Below, piece by piece: positions 43,827 through 52,696 of a DNA stretch of 64,000 bases (position 1 is the stretch's first letter; each line of letters opens with the position of its first letter). Source of the DNA: GCA-2737725 sp965229355 (GTDB lineage: Bacteria > Pseudomonadota > Alphaproteobacteria > Rhodospirillales > Rhodospirillaceae); NCBI GenBank assembly GCA_965229355.1, contig OZ245869.1, positions 4,092,001 through 4,156,000 on the forward strand, given 5' to 3'. The notes beneath the pieces were generated by a model. It was not told where the DNA came from and did not search any database. It saw only the letters and a list, made by a program, of their open reading frames with translations. Position numbers and translations under genes: made by a program.

Positions 43827-45074
43827 TTAAGAGGCTAAAGCCAGTTTGCGGTTTGAATGATCGTGCTGACGGATGAAGTTTTTCACCACAGGCGCAATTT
43901 CACGACGCCAACGGCCACCGTTAAAAATGCCATAGTGACCGACACCTTTCTGCAAGTGGTAGTGCTTCATGTTGTCGGGAACGTTGGTCGCTAAATCCAA
44001 CGCAGCCTTGGTTTGACCAACGCCTGAGATGTCATCCAACTCGCCTTCCACAGCCAGTAAGGCTGTGCGCGTAATGGCCGACACCTTCACCGGATGCCAA
44101 CGATGGATCATCTCGCCTTTTGGCAATGAATGTTCTTGGAACACAGTCTTGATGGTTTGCAGATAGAACTCGGCCGGCAAATCCATCACCGCCAAGTATT
44201 CATCGTAGAAGTCGCGGCGCTTATCGGCTTCTTCTTCGTCACCTTGGACCAAGTGATCGAAGAGTTCATGAAACGACTGCATATGCTTATCGAAGTTCAT
44301 GGCGATGAAATTGGTCAGCTGAATAAAGCCCGGATACACCTTGCGGCCCGCGCCCGGATATGGCGGCGGCACTGTGGTGATCACGTTCTGCTCGAACCAC
44401 TCGTAGGGGTTATCTTCGGCCAGCTTGTTCACTGCTGTCGGGTTTTGGCGCGTATCAACCGGGCCGCCCATCATGGTCAGCGATGCAGGCACGCACAGAT
44501 CACCCCAGCTCGACATCACCGACACAGCAGCAAGCACGGGAACGGTCGGTTGGCACACGGCCATCACGTGCGTGTTGGGGCCTAAGAAGTGCAGGAAGTC
44601 GATGACGTAATCGATGTAGTCATTGAGGTTGAAGCGATCAGACTGAACCGGGATCAAACGGCAGTCGATCCAATCGGTAATATAAACATCATGGTCCGGC
44701 AGCATGGCTTCAACAGTGCCACGCAGCAGGGTCGCGAAGTGCCCGGACACAGGGGCCACGATCAACAGTTTCGGATCATTGCGCTCGGTGTCGCGCTTAA
44801 AGCGCTGTAAATTGCAGTAGGTGCGATGAACGACATTTTCCACGGTCACCGCCACTTCCGCACCATCAATGATGGTGGTGGGCAGCATCCATTCCGGTTT
44901 GCCGTATTTGCGCGTGATGCGTTCGAACACTTCGGTCGCAGCGAGGATCTGTTGTCCAAACGGTGTTTGCGACCACGGATTCAGCGGCGAGCCAACAATG
45001 TTGCGCATCGCTTCCGCAGCCCCACGCCATGGCATCATGGCAAGGCGCGCAAACTCGTGCATCTGGTACAGCAT
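43827..45074 (-). CDS. phaZ: Intracellular polyhydroxyalkanoate depolymerase
   Basis: A 415-residue enzyme that degrades stored poly(3-hydroxybutyrate). The start at 45074 gives MLYQMHEFARLAMMPWRGAA, the usual N-terminus of the family; a longer frame upstream is not protein-like. It shows LIVAPVSGHFATLLRGTVEAML, DHDVYITDWIDCRLIPV, a cysteine nucleophile box VMAVCQPTVP (Cys in place of Ser, as in PhaZ1-type enzymes), LAVEGELDDISG (Asp) and KGVGHYGIFNGGRWR (His). There is no signal peptide, as expected for granule-bound enzymes. No pha synthesis genes are adjacent. Confidence 0.93.
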   Translation of the reverse strand: MLYQMHEFARLAMMPWRGAAEAMRNIVGSPLNPWSQTPFGQQILAATEVFERITRKYGKPEWMLPTTIIDGAEVAVTVENVVHRTYCNLQRFKRDTERNDPKLLIVAPVSGHFATLLRGTVEAMLPDHDVYITDWIDCRLIPVQSDRFNLNDYIDYVIDFLHFLGPNTHVMAVCQPTVPVLAAVSVMSSWGDLCVPASLTMMGGPVDTRQNPTAVNKLAEDNPYEWFEQNVITTVPPPYPGAGRKVYPGFIQLTNFIAMNFDKHMQSFHELFDHLVQGDEEEADKRRDFYDEYLAVMDLPAEFYLQTIKTVFQEHSLPKGEMIHRWHPVKVSAITRTALLAVEGELDDISGVGQTKAALDLATNVPDNMKHYHLQKGVGHYGIFNGGRWRREIAPVVKNFIRQHDHSNRKLALAS

Positions 45075-45219
45075 CAGACCGTGTCCTACAGTTTCCGATA
45101 CTCCGTTATACCCCGAATGTTGCAATGCACAAAATTGGAAAACGGTTACGGCTGGACTAAATACCCCTTTTGGGTACCCGGTTAACCATCTGAAAAATAA
45201 GGATTTTAGCGATTAAGCC

Positions 45220-46518
45220 TTAAAACGCCCCGTGCTTGCCCAGCACCTTGGCCACATCCTCGCCACGCATGATGGCGTAACGGATGTCGAATTCCTTCTT
45301 CAGGGTCGCCAATGCTTCGTCGCGAATTTCGGGCCACAGCTTCCGGGGGATCGCCAGCACGCCGTCATCGTCGGCATAGATGTAGTCACCGTTGTTGATA
45401 ACCACGTCGCCGATTGTGATCGGCTTATTCATGGCGTGCACGGTGCCTTCGTACTTGATGTCATCGCAATTGATGCCGCGTGCAAACACTGGAAACTCAA
45501 GGCCATTCAGTTCTTCTGAATCACGCGTGTAGCTATCCACCACGGCCCCCACAGCACCCGAGCGTAGCGCAATGTTGGCATTCAAGTCGCCAAAGTAGGC
45601 TTTGTGTTTCACATGGTTTTGCACGGTGATGACATCGCCGGGGCGCACGTAGTTGTAGCTGCCCAGCGCCGTATAAATGCCTTTCCAATCGTCACCCTTT
45701 TTCAAGGCGCGAAGCTCCAAGGTTTTGGCGACACCCAACACCGAGCGGCCAGAAACACGCGTAAAGCCCGGCGGCAACAGCGCTTTAATTTTGCGCTCTT
45801 TGCAAATGTCGGCCAGTAGCGATGAACACAAGTGCGGGCGGATGGCATCCAGCGCGGCATTGTGTACAGCGCGATACCCAGCGCAAATACGTTCAGCCAG
45901 CGCCAAGTCCTCCGGCCAGTTCACATCAATCGCTTCTTCATCGGTGATTTGAAACAGGATCGGCTTTTTACCGAAGCGTTGTGTGGGCGCCTTTTCACCC
46001 GGTTTGCGTCTCACCATGTAAAGCCCCATGGACTCAACAATGGTCTCGGGCAAATCGACAGAATTTGGGATGCGACCACGGCCGTACACCGGCTGACCAT
46101 CAGCCCAGGTGTACTGCTTGCTTTTCTGCACAGCGACCAGTGAATCTGCGCTCGGTTTTGCTTTCAGTTCTTTCAACGCACGGCTGACGGTATCCGCCGT
46201 CAGGAACGGGCTGGTGCACAACACTTGAATGTAGATATCAGCCTTGGTGTGCGCAGCTTCGTTGGCGAACAACTCATGGCCATCGGTTTTATTCGACGCG
46301 AGCGCCGGATCACGCTTCATCACTTTAATCGGCAAATCAGACGCCAATTCGATAATGCGCTCGCTCTCTGTGTCGAGGTACACGTCGTCGATATCCGGGC
46401 ATTCCAACAGTTGGATCAGTTTGCGTTTGAACAGGTATTCGCCATCCAGCACCGCCGTATTCTTACTGGCGATACGGCTGGATTCACCCTTGGCCGGGAC
46501 AAAAGCGACAACACGCAT
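45220..46518 (-). CDS. Cytidylyltransferase (NeuA-like)-RraA-like fusion
   Basis: A 432-residue two-domain protein. Residues 1-225 are a CMP-sugar cytidylyltransferase like NeuA/KdsB: FVPAKGESSRIASKNTAVLD (nucleotide-binding loop), IYIQVLCTSPFLTADTV, SMGLYMVRRK, and DEEAIDVNWPEDLALAE. Residues about 235-432 are an RraA/HMG-CHA aldolase-like domain: GSYNYVRPGDVITV, GDLNANIALRSGAVGAVVDS followed by YTRD, FPVFARGI, and NGDYIYADDDGVLAIP. Both halves keep their main motifs. The fusion suggests activation of an acidic or ulosonic sugar coupled to an aldolase-type reaction, which is inference. It is monocistronic and divergent from the carboxylesterase. Confidence 0.85.
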   Translation of the reverse strand: MRVVAFVPAKGESSRIASKNTAVLDGEYLFKRKLIQLLECPDIDDVYLDTESERIIELASDLPIKVMKRDPALASNKTDGHELFANEAAHTKADIYIQVLCTSPFLTADTVSRALKELKAKPSADSLVAVQKSKQYTWADGQPVYGRGRIPNSVDLPETIVESMGLYMVRRKPGEKAPTQRFGKKPILFQITDEEAIDVNWPEDLALAERICAGYRAVHNAALDAIRPHLCSSLLADICKERKIKALLPPGFTRVSGRSVLGVAKTLELRALKKGDDWKGIYTALGSYNYVRPGDVITVQNHVKHKAYFGDLNANIALRSGAVGAVVDSYTRDSEELNGLEFPVFARGINCDDIKYEGTVHAMNKPITIGDVVINNGDYIYADDDGVLAIPRKLWPEIRDEALATLKKEFDIRYAIMRGEDVAKVLGKHGAF

Positions 46519-46666
46519 GGACGACCCCTCGCCTTCTTTGAGGCGCAGAACTGATTTAAAGACAGATTTCGAGACACGTTAAAAATAGGCCCGGTTTGTT
46601 AAGGAAAGGTGAGGAAATGGGCCGCCAAAGCCCCTAAACTCCCGCCGATTTTAAAGGGGATGCGGA

Positions 46667-48214
46667 ATGAAAATGCGGGTGTTTGCTTGGGTTTTGGCGA
46701 TCTGTGGGTGGATCAGCGCGGCCCACGCCCAAGGCTTAACGCCACCCGTCCCCACAGACCTGGGTGACCTTCTAGGCCGCACCGAAAACGGCATTTCATC
46801 GTTCAAGGGCATCCCCTATGCCGCGCCGCCTGTAGGCGATTTGCGCTGGCGGCCTCCGCAAGCCCCAGCAAAGTGGGACGGCGTGCGCGATGGCACCAAC
46901 TACGGTGCCCCCTGCGCGCAAGGCAAACAAAACCCCAGCCCATACGTGCTGCAAGAACCCTTCAGTGAAGACTGCCTGACGCTTAACATCTGGACGCCTG
47001 ACATCGCATCCAAAAAGAAGTTACCCGTGATGTTCTGGATTCACGGCGGCAGTGCGCGCTTTGGATCAGGCGCGGAACCTTTTTACGACGGCGAAGAATT
47101 GGCCAAGCAAGGTGTGGTGGTCGTCACCATCAATTATCGCTTGGGCTTGCTCGGTCGCTTTGCACACCCTGCCCTGACCAAAGAGCAACACGGCCAACCG
47201 CTCGCGAACTACGGTTGGATGGATATGGTCGCTGCCTTGCAATGGGTGAAGCGCAATATCGCGAACTTCGGCGGCGACCCGAATGAAGTGACGATCTTTG
47301 GTGAATCTGCGGGCGGCGTGGCTGTCACCACATTGATGGCAACACCTTCCAGCATAGGTTTGTTTAAACGCGCGATTGCTGAAAGTGGATCGGGCACCGT
47401 CGACCGCCCACAATACGTCAGCGCCGCCACGGCATATAAGTTTGCGTTGGAAGATGATGGCGCTGCCATGGCCGAGCGCTTCAACATCACTGATGGTGAC
47501 GTGATGAAACGGTTACGCGCATTGCCGTGGCAAGAGATTGTGGCGTACAGCATGCGTGGACCATCCAATTCACTGCTGCCTGCTGTGGATGGTATATTTT
47601 TGCCCAAGCCGGTTGGTGAAACGTTCGCCAAAGGCCAACAACACGCTGTGCCATTTATGATTGGCACCAACAGTTGGGAAGAAAGCTTGATCGCGACGGG
47701 TGCCCCGCCATTGCGTGCATTGTTAGATGGCGTACCGGAAGATCAAGCCCGTGCAATTTATCCGAACAAGGATGACAAAGCATTAGCGCAATTGTGGTTT
47801 GCTGATGCGACGTTCCATGCGCCTGCGCGCTTTTTCGCCACACAAATGGAAAAGGTAAAAGCGCCTGCTTACAGTTATTATTTCAGCTACATGCTCGATA
47901 CCAATCGCGACAAAGCCCCCGGCGTGCCCCACGGCGAAGAGATTATGTACGTGTTCAATAATCTCGAGACCTTCTTAGGGCCTGCGTTGACCGAGAAAGA
48001 CAAACGCACAAGCAATGTGGTGAGTGGCTATTGGGTTCAGTTTGCAAAAACAGGCAACCCCAATTTCAAAGGCGCACCCACCTGGAGCCCTTACTCATCC
48101 AAAGCGCGCGATACCTTGGTGATTGATGACAAAGTTGCCATCAGCCGCGATCACTTAGGCGAACGCATAAACCCGCATCTCCAGCGTTACGATGCAAGTC
48201 TTGCGCGTAAATAA
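46667..48214 (+). CDS. Exported type-B carboxylesterase
   Basis: A 515-residue esterase of the carboxylesterase/acetylcholinesterase family. Signal peptide MKMRVFAWVLAICGWISAA with cleavage at AHAQ. Family markers: SFKGIPYAAPPVGDLRWRPP, EDCLTLNIWTP, PVMFWIHGG, the nucleophile elbow FGESAGG (Ser214), Glu in GTNSWEE and His in GVPHGEE. All three catalytic positions are present. The ester substrate is unknown. GGGGATGCGGA precedes the ATG as ribosome binding site. Confidence 0.92.
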   Translation: MKMRVFAWVLAICGWISAAHAQGLTPPVPTDLGDLLGRTENGISSFKGIPYAAPPVGDLRWRPPQAPAKWDGVRDGTNYGAPCAQGKQNPSPYVLQEPFSEDCLTLNIWTPDIASKKKLPVMFWIHGGSARFGSGAEPFYDGEELAKQGVVVVTINYRLGLLGRFAHPALTKEQHGQPLANYGWMDMVAALQWVKRNIANFGGDPNEVTIFGESAGGVAVTTLMATPSSIGLFKRAIAESGSGTVDRPQYVSAATAYKFALEDDGAAMAERFNITDGDVMKRLRALPWQEIVAYSMRGPSNSLLPAVDGIFLPKPVGETFAKGQQHAVPFMIGTNSWEESLIATGAPPLRALLDGVPEDQARAIYPNKDDKALAQLWFADATFHAPARFFATQMEKVKAPAYSYYFSYMLDTNRDKAPGVPHGEEIMYVFNNLETFLGPALTEKDKRTSNVVSGYWVQFAKTGNPNFKGAPTWSPYSSKARDTLVIDDKVAISRDHLGERINPHLQRYDASLARK

Positions 48215-48306
48215 GGCGCAAAATACGACACTGACCGGGGTAGTTTTCACAGGCGAAGCGCACTAAATTCCGACTCATATTTACATGAGTCAGGATTTTG
48301 TCGCCC

Positions 48307-50949
48307 ATGGCCGATACGCAGAACGTTTCAGCACCCATCACTGAACCCAAAACCATCCGGTTGGCTGATTATACGCCGCCGCCGTATCTGGCGACGCATA
48401 TTGATCTCGCGTTCGATCTGCACCCGCAAGCCACGCGCGTCACCGCCGTCACACAATACGAAGCCAATCACGACCGCAGCAAGGGTGTGAAAACGCTGCA
48501 CCTGGACGGCGAGAAAATGAGCCTGATTTTCTTGCAGCTGAACGACAAAGACTTGATCGAGAGCAAAGACTATATCCGCGACGAACACGGCATCACCATC
48601 AACGTGCCCCCTGAGAAGTTCACGTTGCGCGTGGTGACAGAAGTAAACCCGGAAGAAAATAAAGCGTTGGAAGGCTTGTACCTGTCGCGTGGCAAGTTCA
48701 CGACGCAGTGCGAAGCCGAAGGGTTCCGCCGCATCACCTATTTCCAAGATCGTCCGGATGTGATGACACGCTTTCGCGTCACCCTGACCGCACCAAAATC
48801 CACCTGCCCTGTTCTTTTGAGCAACGGCAACCCGGTTGAGTTTCGCGACGAAGGCAAAGACCGCCACACTGCAGTATGGGACGATCCATTCCCGAAGCCC
48901 TGCTATTTGTTCGCGTTGGTCGCGGGCGATCTGGGCGGCATTTCCGACACCTTCACGACCAGCAGCGGCCGTAATGTCGCGCTGAAAATTTACGTCGAAC
49001 ACGGCAAGGAAGCCCGCGCGCTCTACGCCATGGACTCTTTAAAGCGTTCCATGAAATGGGACGAAGAGAAGTATGGCCGTGAATACGACCTGGATGTGTT
49101 CAACATTGTTGCGGTTAGCGACTTCAACATGGGGGCGATGGAGAACAAAGGCCTGAATATCTTCAACGATAAGTACATTCTGGCCGATGCTGAAACCGCG
49201 ACTGATGTCGATTACGAGTTGATTGAAAGCATCGTCGCCCACGAGTACTTCCACAATTGGACCGGCGACCGCGTGACGTGTCGTGAGTGGTTCCAACTGA
49301 GCTTGAAAGAAGGCCTCACCGTCTTCCGCGATCAACAATTCTCGGAAGATATGCGCAGCGCTGCCGTGCGCCGCATTGATGACGTTGATGCCCTCCGTGG
49401 CCGCCAGTTCACGGAAGATGCCAGTCCCTTGGCACACCCTGTGCGCCCCGAGAGCTACATCGAGATCAACAACTTCTACACCGCGACAGTGTACGAAAAG
49501 GGCGCGGAAGTAATTCGCATGCAGCACACATTGTTGGGCCCTGAGAAATACCGCAAAGCACTGGATCTGTACTTCCAGCGTCACGATGGCCAAGCGGTAA
49601 CCTGCGAAGACTTTGTAGCCTGCATGGAAGACGCGGGTGAATGCGACTTAACACAATTCAAACTGTGGTATCGCCAAGCGGGCACACCAACAATTACCGC
49701 CAAAGGCACGCACGATGTGGCCAGCAACACGTACACACTGACATTGGTTCAAGCCTTGGCCCCGACGCCCGGCCAGCCCACGAAAGAACCTATGCACATT
49801 CCATTTGCTGTGGGCTTTGTGGGCCGCAACGGCCAAGACGTGCCGTTAAAATTAAAAGGCGAAAGCGCTACGCCCACAAATACGTTGGTGCTGGAACTGC
49901 GCCAGCAGTCGCAGCAGTTTGTATTTGAAAACATTCCGGCAGGCGCGTTGCCCTCGCTGAATCGCACCTTCTCTGCACCCGTCAATGTGACGTCTGACCT
50001 TACCGACGCTGACCGTGCATTTTTGATGGCGCATGACAGCGACACATTCAATCGTTGGCAGGCCAAACAGGATTATGCGGCGAGTGTATTGTTGAACGGT
50101 GCTGACCAAGGCGGGTTCTTGGATGCAATGGGCGAAGTGATTGCCGACACCACCATTGATGATGCGTACAAGGCTTGGCTGATGGCCCTGCCAGCGTTTG
50201 ATGACCTTTCCAATCGCATGACGGTGGAAGACCCCATTGGCCTTTACACAAAGCGCGAAGCCTTGAAGAAGGCCATTGGCACTAAGCACCGCGATGCACT
50301 GCAGGCTTTATATAAAGAGAAGCATGGCGGGCACTTTAGCCCTGATGCTTTAGGGGCGGGCCGTCGCGCGCTGAAGAATGCCGCACTGGGATATTTGGCT
50401 GCGCTAAAAACACCTGAAACAACGCTGCAAGTATTCCAGCAATTCCAAAGTGCGAACAACATGACTGATCGCATGGCAGCGCTGGGCCTGCTGTCAGAAC
50501 TGGAAGGATCTGAACGTGGGCAAGCGTTGGATCATTTCCATAAGCAGTTTAAAGACGATGCAGTTGTGTTGGATAAGTGGCTGAGTACGCAAGCGTGCAG
50601 TTCATTGCCGGGCACGTTAGACCGCGTGAAAGCCCTGCTGACACACCCCAGCTACCAGCCTAAGAACCCCAATCGTATTCGTGCGTTGATTGGCGGCTTC
50701 TCGGTCCGCAATCCGGTGCATTTCCATGCAGCCGATGGTTCAGGCTATGCGTTCTTGGCCGAGCAGATTATCGCAGTTGATAAGTTTAACCCGCAAACAG
50801 CAGCGCGCTTGCTGCCACCGCTGGGCCGCTGGAAACGCTTCGATGCTACACGCCAAGCCGCAATGAAGGCAGCATTAGAGAAAATCGTGGCGGAACCGGG
50901 CTTATCGCGCGATGTATATGAACTGGCCACCAAGAGCCTTGTTGGATAA
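48307..50949 (+). CDS. pepN: Aminopeptidase N (M1 family)
   Basis: An 880-residue zinc aminopeptidase of the bacterial PepN type (alanyl aminopeptidase). It shows the substrate-anchoring GAMEN (276-280) and zinc site HEYFH (His312, Glu313, His316), with the third ligand Glu335 in SLKEGLTVFRD. DUF3458-type C-terminal helical domains follow to the end. The ATG at 48307 is preferred to a TTG three codons earlier. It is cytoplasmic and acts in general peptide turnover. The next gene starts 9 nt downstream and probably shares the transcript. Confidence 0.95.
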   Translation: MADTQNVSAPITEPKTIRLADYTPPPYLATHIDLAFDLHPQATRVTAVTQYEANHDRSKGVKTLHLDGEKMSLIFLQLNDKDLIESKDYIRDEHGITINVPPEKFTLRVVTEVNPEENKALEGLYLSRGKFTTQCEAEGFRRITYFQDRPDVMTRFRVTLTAPKSTCPVLLSNGNPVEFRDEGKDRHTAVWDDPFPKPCYLFALVAGDLGGISDTFTTSSGRNVALKIYVEHGKEARALYAMDSLKRSMKWDEEKYGREYDLDVFNIVAVSDFNMGAMENKGLNIFNDKYILADAETATDVDYELIESIVAHEYFHNWTGDRVTCREWFQLSLKEGLTVFRDQQFSEDMRSAAVRRIDDVDALRGRQFTEDASPLAHPVRPESYIEINNFYTATVYEKGAEVIRMQHTLLGPEKYRKALDLYFQRHDGQAVTCEDFVACMEDAGECDLTQFKLWYRQAGTPTITAKGTHDVASNTYTLTLVQALAPTPGQPTKEPMHIPFAVGFVGRNGQDVPLKLKGESATPTNTLVLELRQQSQQFVFENIPAGALPSLNRTFSAPVNVTSDLTDADRAFLMAHDSDTFNRWQAKQDYAASVLLNGADQGGFLDAMGEVIADTTIDDAYKAWLMALPAFDDLSNRMTVEDPIGLYTKREALKKAIGTKHRDALQALYKEKHGGHFSPDALGAGRRALKNAALGYLAALKTPETTLQVFQQFQSANNMTDRMAALGLLSELEGSERGQALDHFHKQFKDDAVVLDKWLSTQACSSLPGTLDRVKALLTHPSYQPKNPNRIRALIGGFSVRNPVHFHAADGSGYAFLAEQIIAVDKFNPQTAARLLPPLGRWKRFDATRQAAMKAALEKIVAEPGLSRDVYELATKSLVG

Positions 50950-50958
50950 AACAGCTGC

Positions 50959-51660
50959 ATGAAATTAAGCAAAGCCGAGAAGATTAAACGCGGTGTGACG
51001 TTGGGTTTGCCGCGTCATCAGGCTGTGCAACTCAGTAAACTTTCCACACCGGAAGAGATTCAAGATTTCGTTGGACGCATTCCGATGAATTTTGAAATGA
51101 CGGGCGGCACTGCATTGTCTGTTACTGAAACGCTGAAACAACGCCGCGCCCACTGCATTGAGGCGGCGATGGTAGCTGCGTTTGCACTTTATATGAATGG
51201 CCACCCGCCCTACTTGATGGATATGGGGGCTGCTGAAGGCGACGTAGACCACGTGATTGCGCTGTTTAAACGCGGCAATCATTGGGGGGCGATTTCCAAA
51301 AGCAATGGTGCGTACTTACGGTATCGCGACCCCATCTTCAAATCTTTGCGCGAACTGGCGCTGTCGTATTTCTTTGAATACACGAAGGGCCGCAAAAAAA
51401 CCCTACGCACATATTCCGCAGCAGTTGATTTGCGCCGCGTTGATTCAGAATTATGGGTGACGAACCCGCACTTTTGTTCGGAGATTGTCGAGGTTTTGAC
51501 GACAGCAAAGCATTTTGATCTGGTGCCACGCGGACAAGCAAAAAGTATTCGCCTGCTCGATCCAATCGAAAAAGCAGCGTTCGACCTGGATGAATACAAA
51601 AACCCGAAAAAGAAAAAGCACCCTGCCCGCGATTGGAGTGGCAAAAAGAGCGGGCAATAA
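50959..51660 (+). CDS. Transglutaminase-like protein of unknown function (233 aa)
   Basis: A cytoplasmic protein with a probable transglutaminase/papain-like core. RRAHCIEAAMVAAFALYMNG supplies a candidate nucleophile Cys at a helix start. DVDHVIALFKRGNHWGAISKSN supplies one or more His before a beta strand, and RYRDPIFKSLRELALSYFFE follows. The last 25 residues are Lys-rich. Similar stand-alone proteins occur widely but are uncharacterised. It is probably cotranscribed with pepN (9-nt gap). Its stop is one base from the end of the convergent LysR gene. Confidence 0.65.
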   Translation: MKLSKAEKIKRGVTLGLPRHQAVQLSKLSTPEEIQDFVGRIPMNFEMTGGTALSVTETLKQRRAHCIEAAMVAAFALYMNGHPPYLMDMGAAEGDVDHVIALFKRGNHWGAISKSNGAYLRYRDPIFKSLRELALSYFFEYTKGRKKTLRTYSAAVDLRRVDSELWVTNPHFCSEIVEVLTTAKHFDLVPRGQAKSIRLLDPIEKAAFDLDEYKNPKKKKHPARDWSGKKSGQ

Positions 51661-51661
51661 T

Positions 51662-52588
51662 TTACGCGGCTTTACGCTTGGGTCCACTCTTCGCAACAGC
51701 GCTGCGAATGGCATCTTCTGCTGGTGAATGGCGTGTACGCAGCGGTGCAATAAAAAAGTAGCGCGCGATCAGGTCTTTGAAGACGCCCACCTTTTCGACT
51801 CCATAAAGCGTTTTCAAATCCGCTTCGATCAGTTGCGGGGCCAAGAACAAGCCCATGCCAGCCGCGCCAAAGACTTCACGCGAGGCCGCGTTATCAAACT
51901 CACCCACAATATGTGGCGCGATGTTACGCGCGGCCAGCCAACCATCAACCAAGCTGCGTGCTTCCGTACCTGGCGTCGGGAACAGCAGCGGTGCACCGTT
52001 CAATGACGCCGGAAAGCCCAACGTAAAACGCTGTGCGAGCCTTGGAATTCCATAAGCGCACACGGCAGACTCAGCCAACAATGTTGATTCCAAACCTGAT
52101 TCCGATGGTGCTGCGATGCTGACAATCACCGCATCGACGCGACGCGCTTCAAGATCTTGCAGCAGCGCATCGTCAGCCCGTTCACGGCAAATCAATTGTG
52201 GTGCGGGCGCTAAGCGCAGCACCGGCTGCAACAACTGGCGCGCCACCAACTTTGGCACTAACTCACCAATGCCCACCACAAAGCGCGCAGGCTTGTGCAG
52301 TTCGGGAGTTTCAAGCGCGCGCATGAGATCTTCGCCACGATTGAGCATGTCTGAGCCGTACTCAAGCACCAAGCGCCCAGCATCGGTCAACTGCACACCA
52401 CGCCCCACGCGCTTCAACAGTTGTTGGCCCAAGTGCTTTTCCAACACACGCAACTGGCCACTGACGGTTTGAGGCGCAACGTTGAGGGCTTCTGCGGCGG
52501 CAATCACGCCCCCTTCACGCGCAACATGGCGCAGGTAATCCAACTGCGTCAGATCCAAACGACGAAGGGATGCGGGGGTAAGCGCCAT
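51662..52588 (-). CDS. LysR-family regulator, NhaR-like
   Basis: A 308-residue LysR regulator. The N-terminal helix-turn-helix is QLDYLRHVAREGGVIAAAEA...VAPQTVSGQLRVLEKHLG. The effector domain begins about residue 95. The opening LDLTQLDYLRHVAREGG and the C-terminal GVEKVGVFKDLIARYFFIAP followed by LRTRHS are like the NhaR/salt-response branch. It is divergent from a methyltransferase gene, with repeated TATCAGGA boxes in the shared promoter, so it probably regulates that gene and itself. Confidence 0.85.
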   Translation of the reverse strand: MALTPASLRRLDLTQLDYLRHVAREGGVIAAAEALNVAPQTVSGQLRVLEKHLGQQLLKRVGRGVQLTDAGRLVLEYGSDMLNRGEDLMRALETPELHKPARFVVGIGELVPKLVARQLLQPVLRLAPAPQLICRERADDALLQDLEARRVDAVIVSIAAPSESGLESTLLAESAVCAYGIPRLAQRFTLGFPASLNGAPLLFPTPGTEARSLVDGWLAARNIAPHIVGEFDNAASREVFGAAGMGLFLAPQLIEADLKTLYGVEKVGVFKDLIARYFFIAPLRTRHSPAEDAIRSAVAKSGPKRKAA

Positions 52589-52589
52589 T

Positions 52590-52632
52590 TCTAATTATCC
52601 TGTAATTCCTGATAATATATCCTGATAATCCT
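52590..52632. promoter_or_regulatory. Repeated TATCAGGA boxes in lysR-methyltransferase gap
   Basis: On the minus strand TATCAGGA occurs twice, 13 nt apart, with a third partial copy (TACAGGAT). On the plus strand this appears as CCTGATAAT boxes. The spacing and the divergent arrangement fit a LysR binding region. Confidence 0.5.
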
Positions 52633-52696
52633 TATTTTTCGAATAAAAGATACGGCCTATATACGGTTCATCACGTAGCCTCTTTCGGAGCCCGTT

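Noticed and set aside
48328..49593. Two antisense frames inside pepN
   Set aside because: The pepN protein is full-length with all catalytic motifs; the antisense products show no domain and no start signals.
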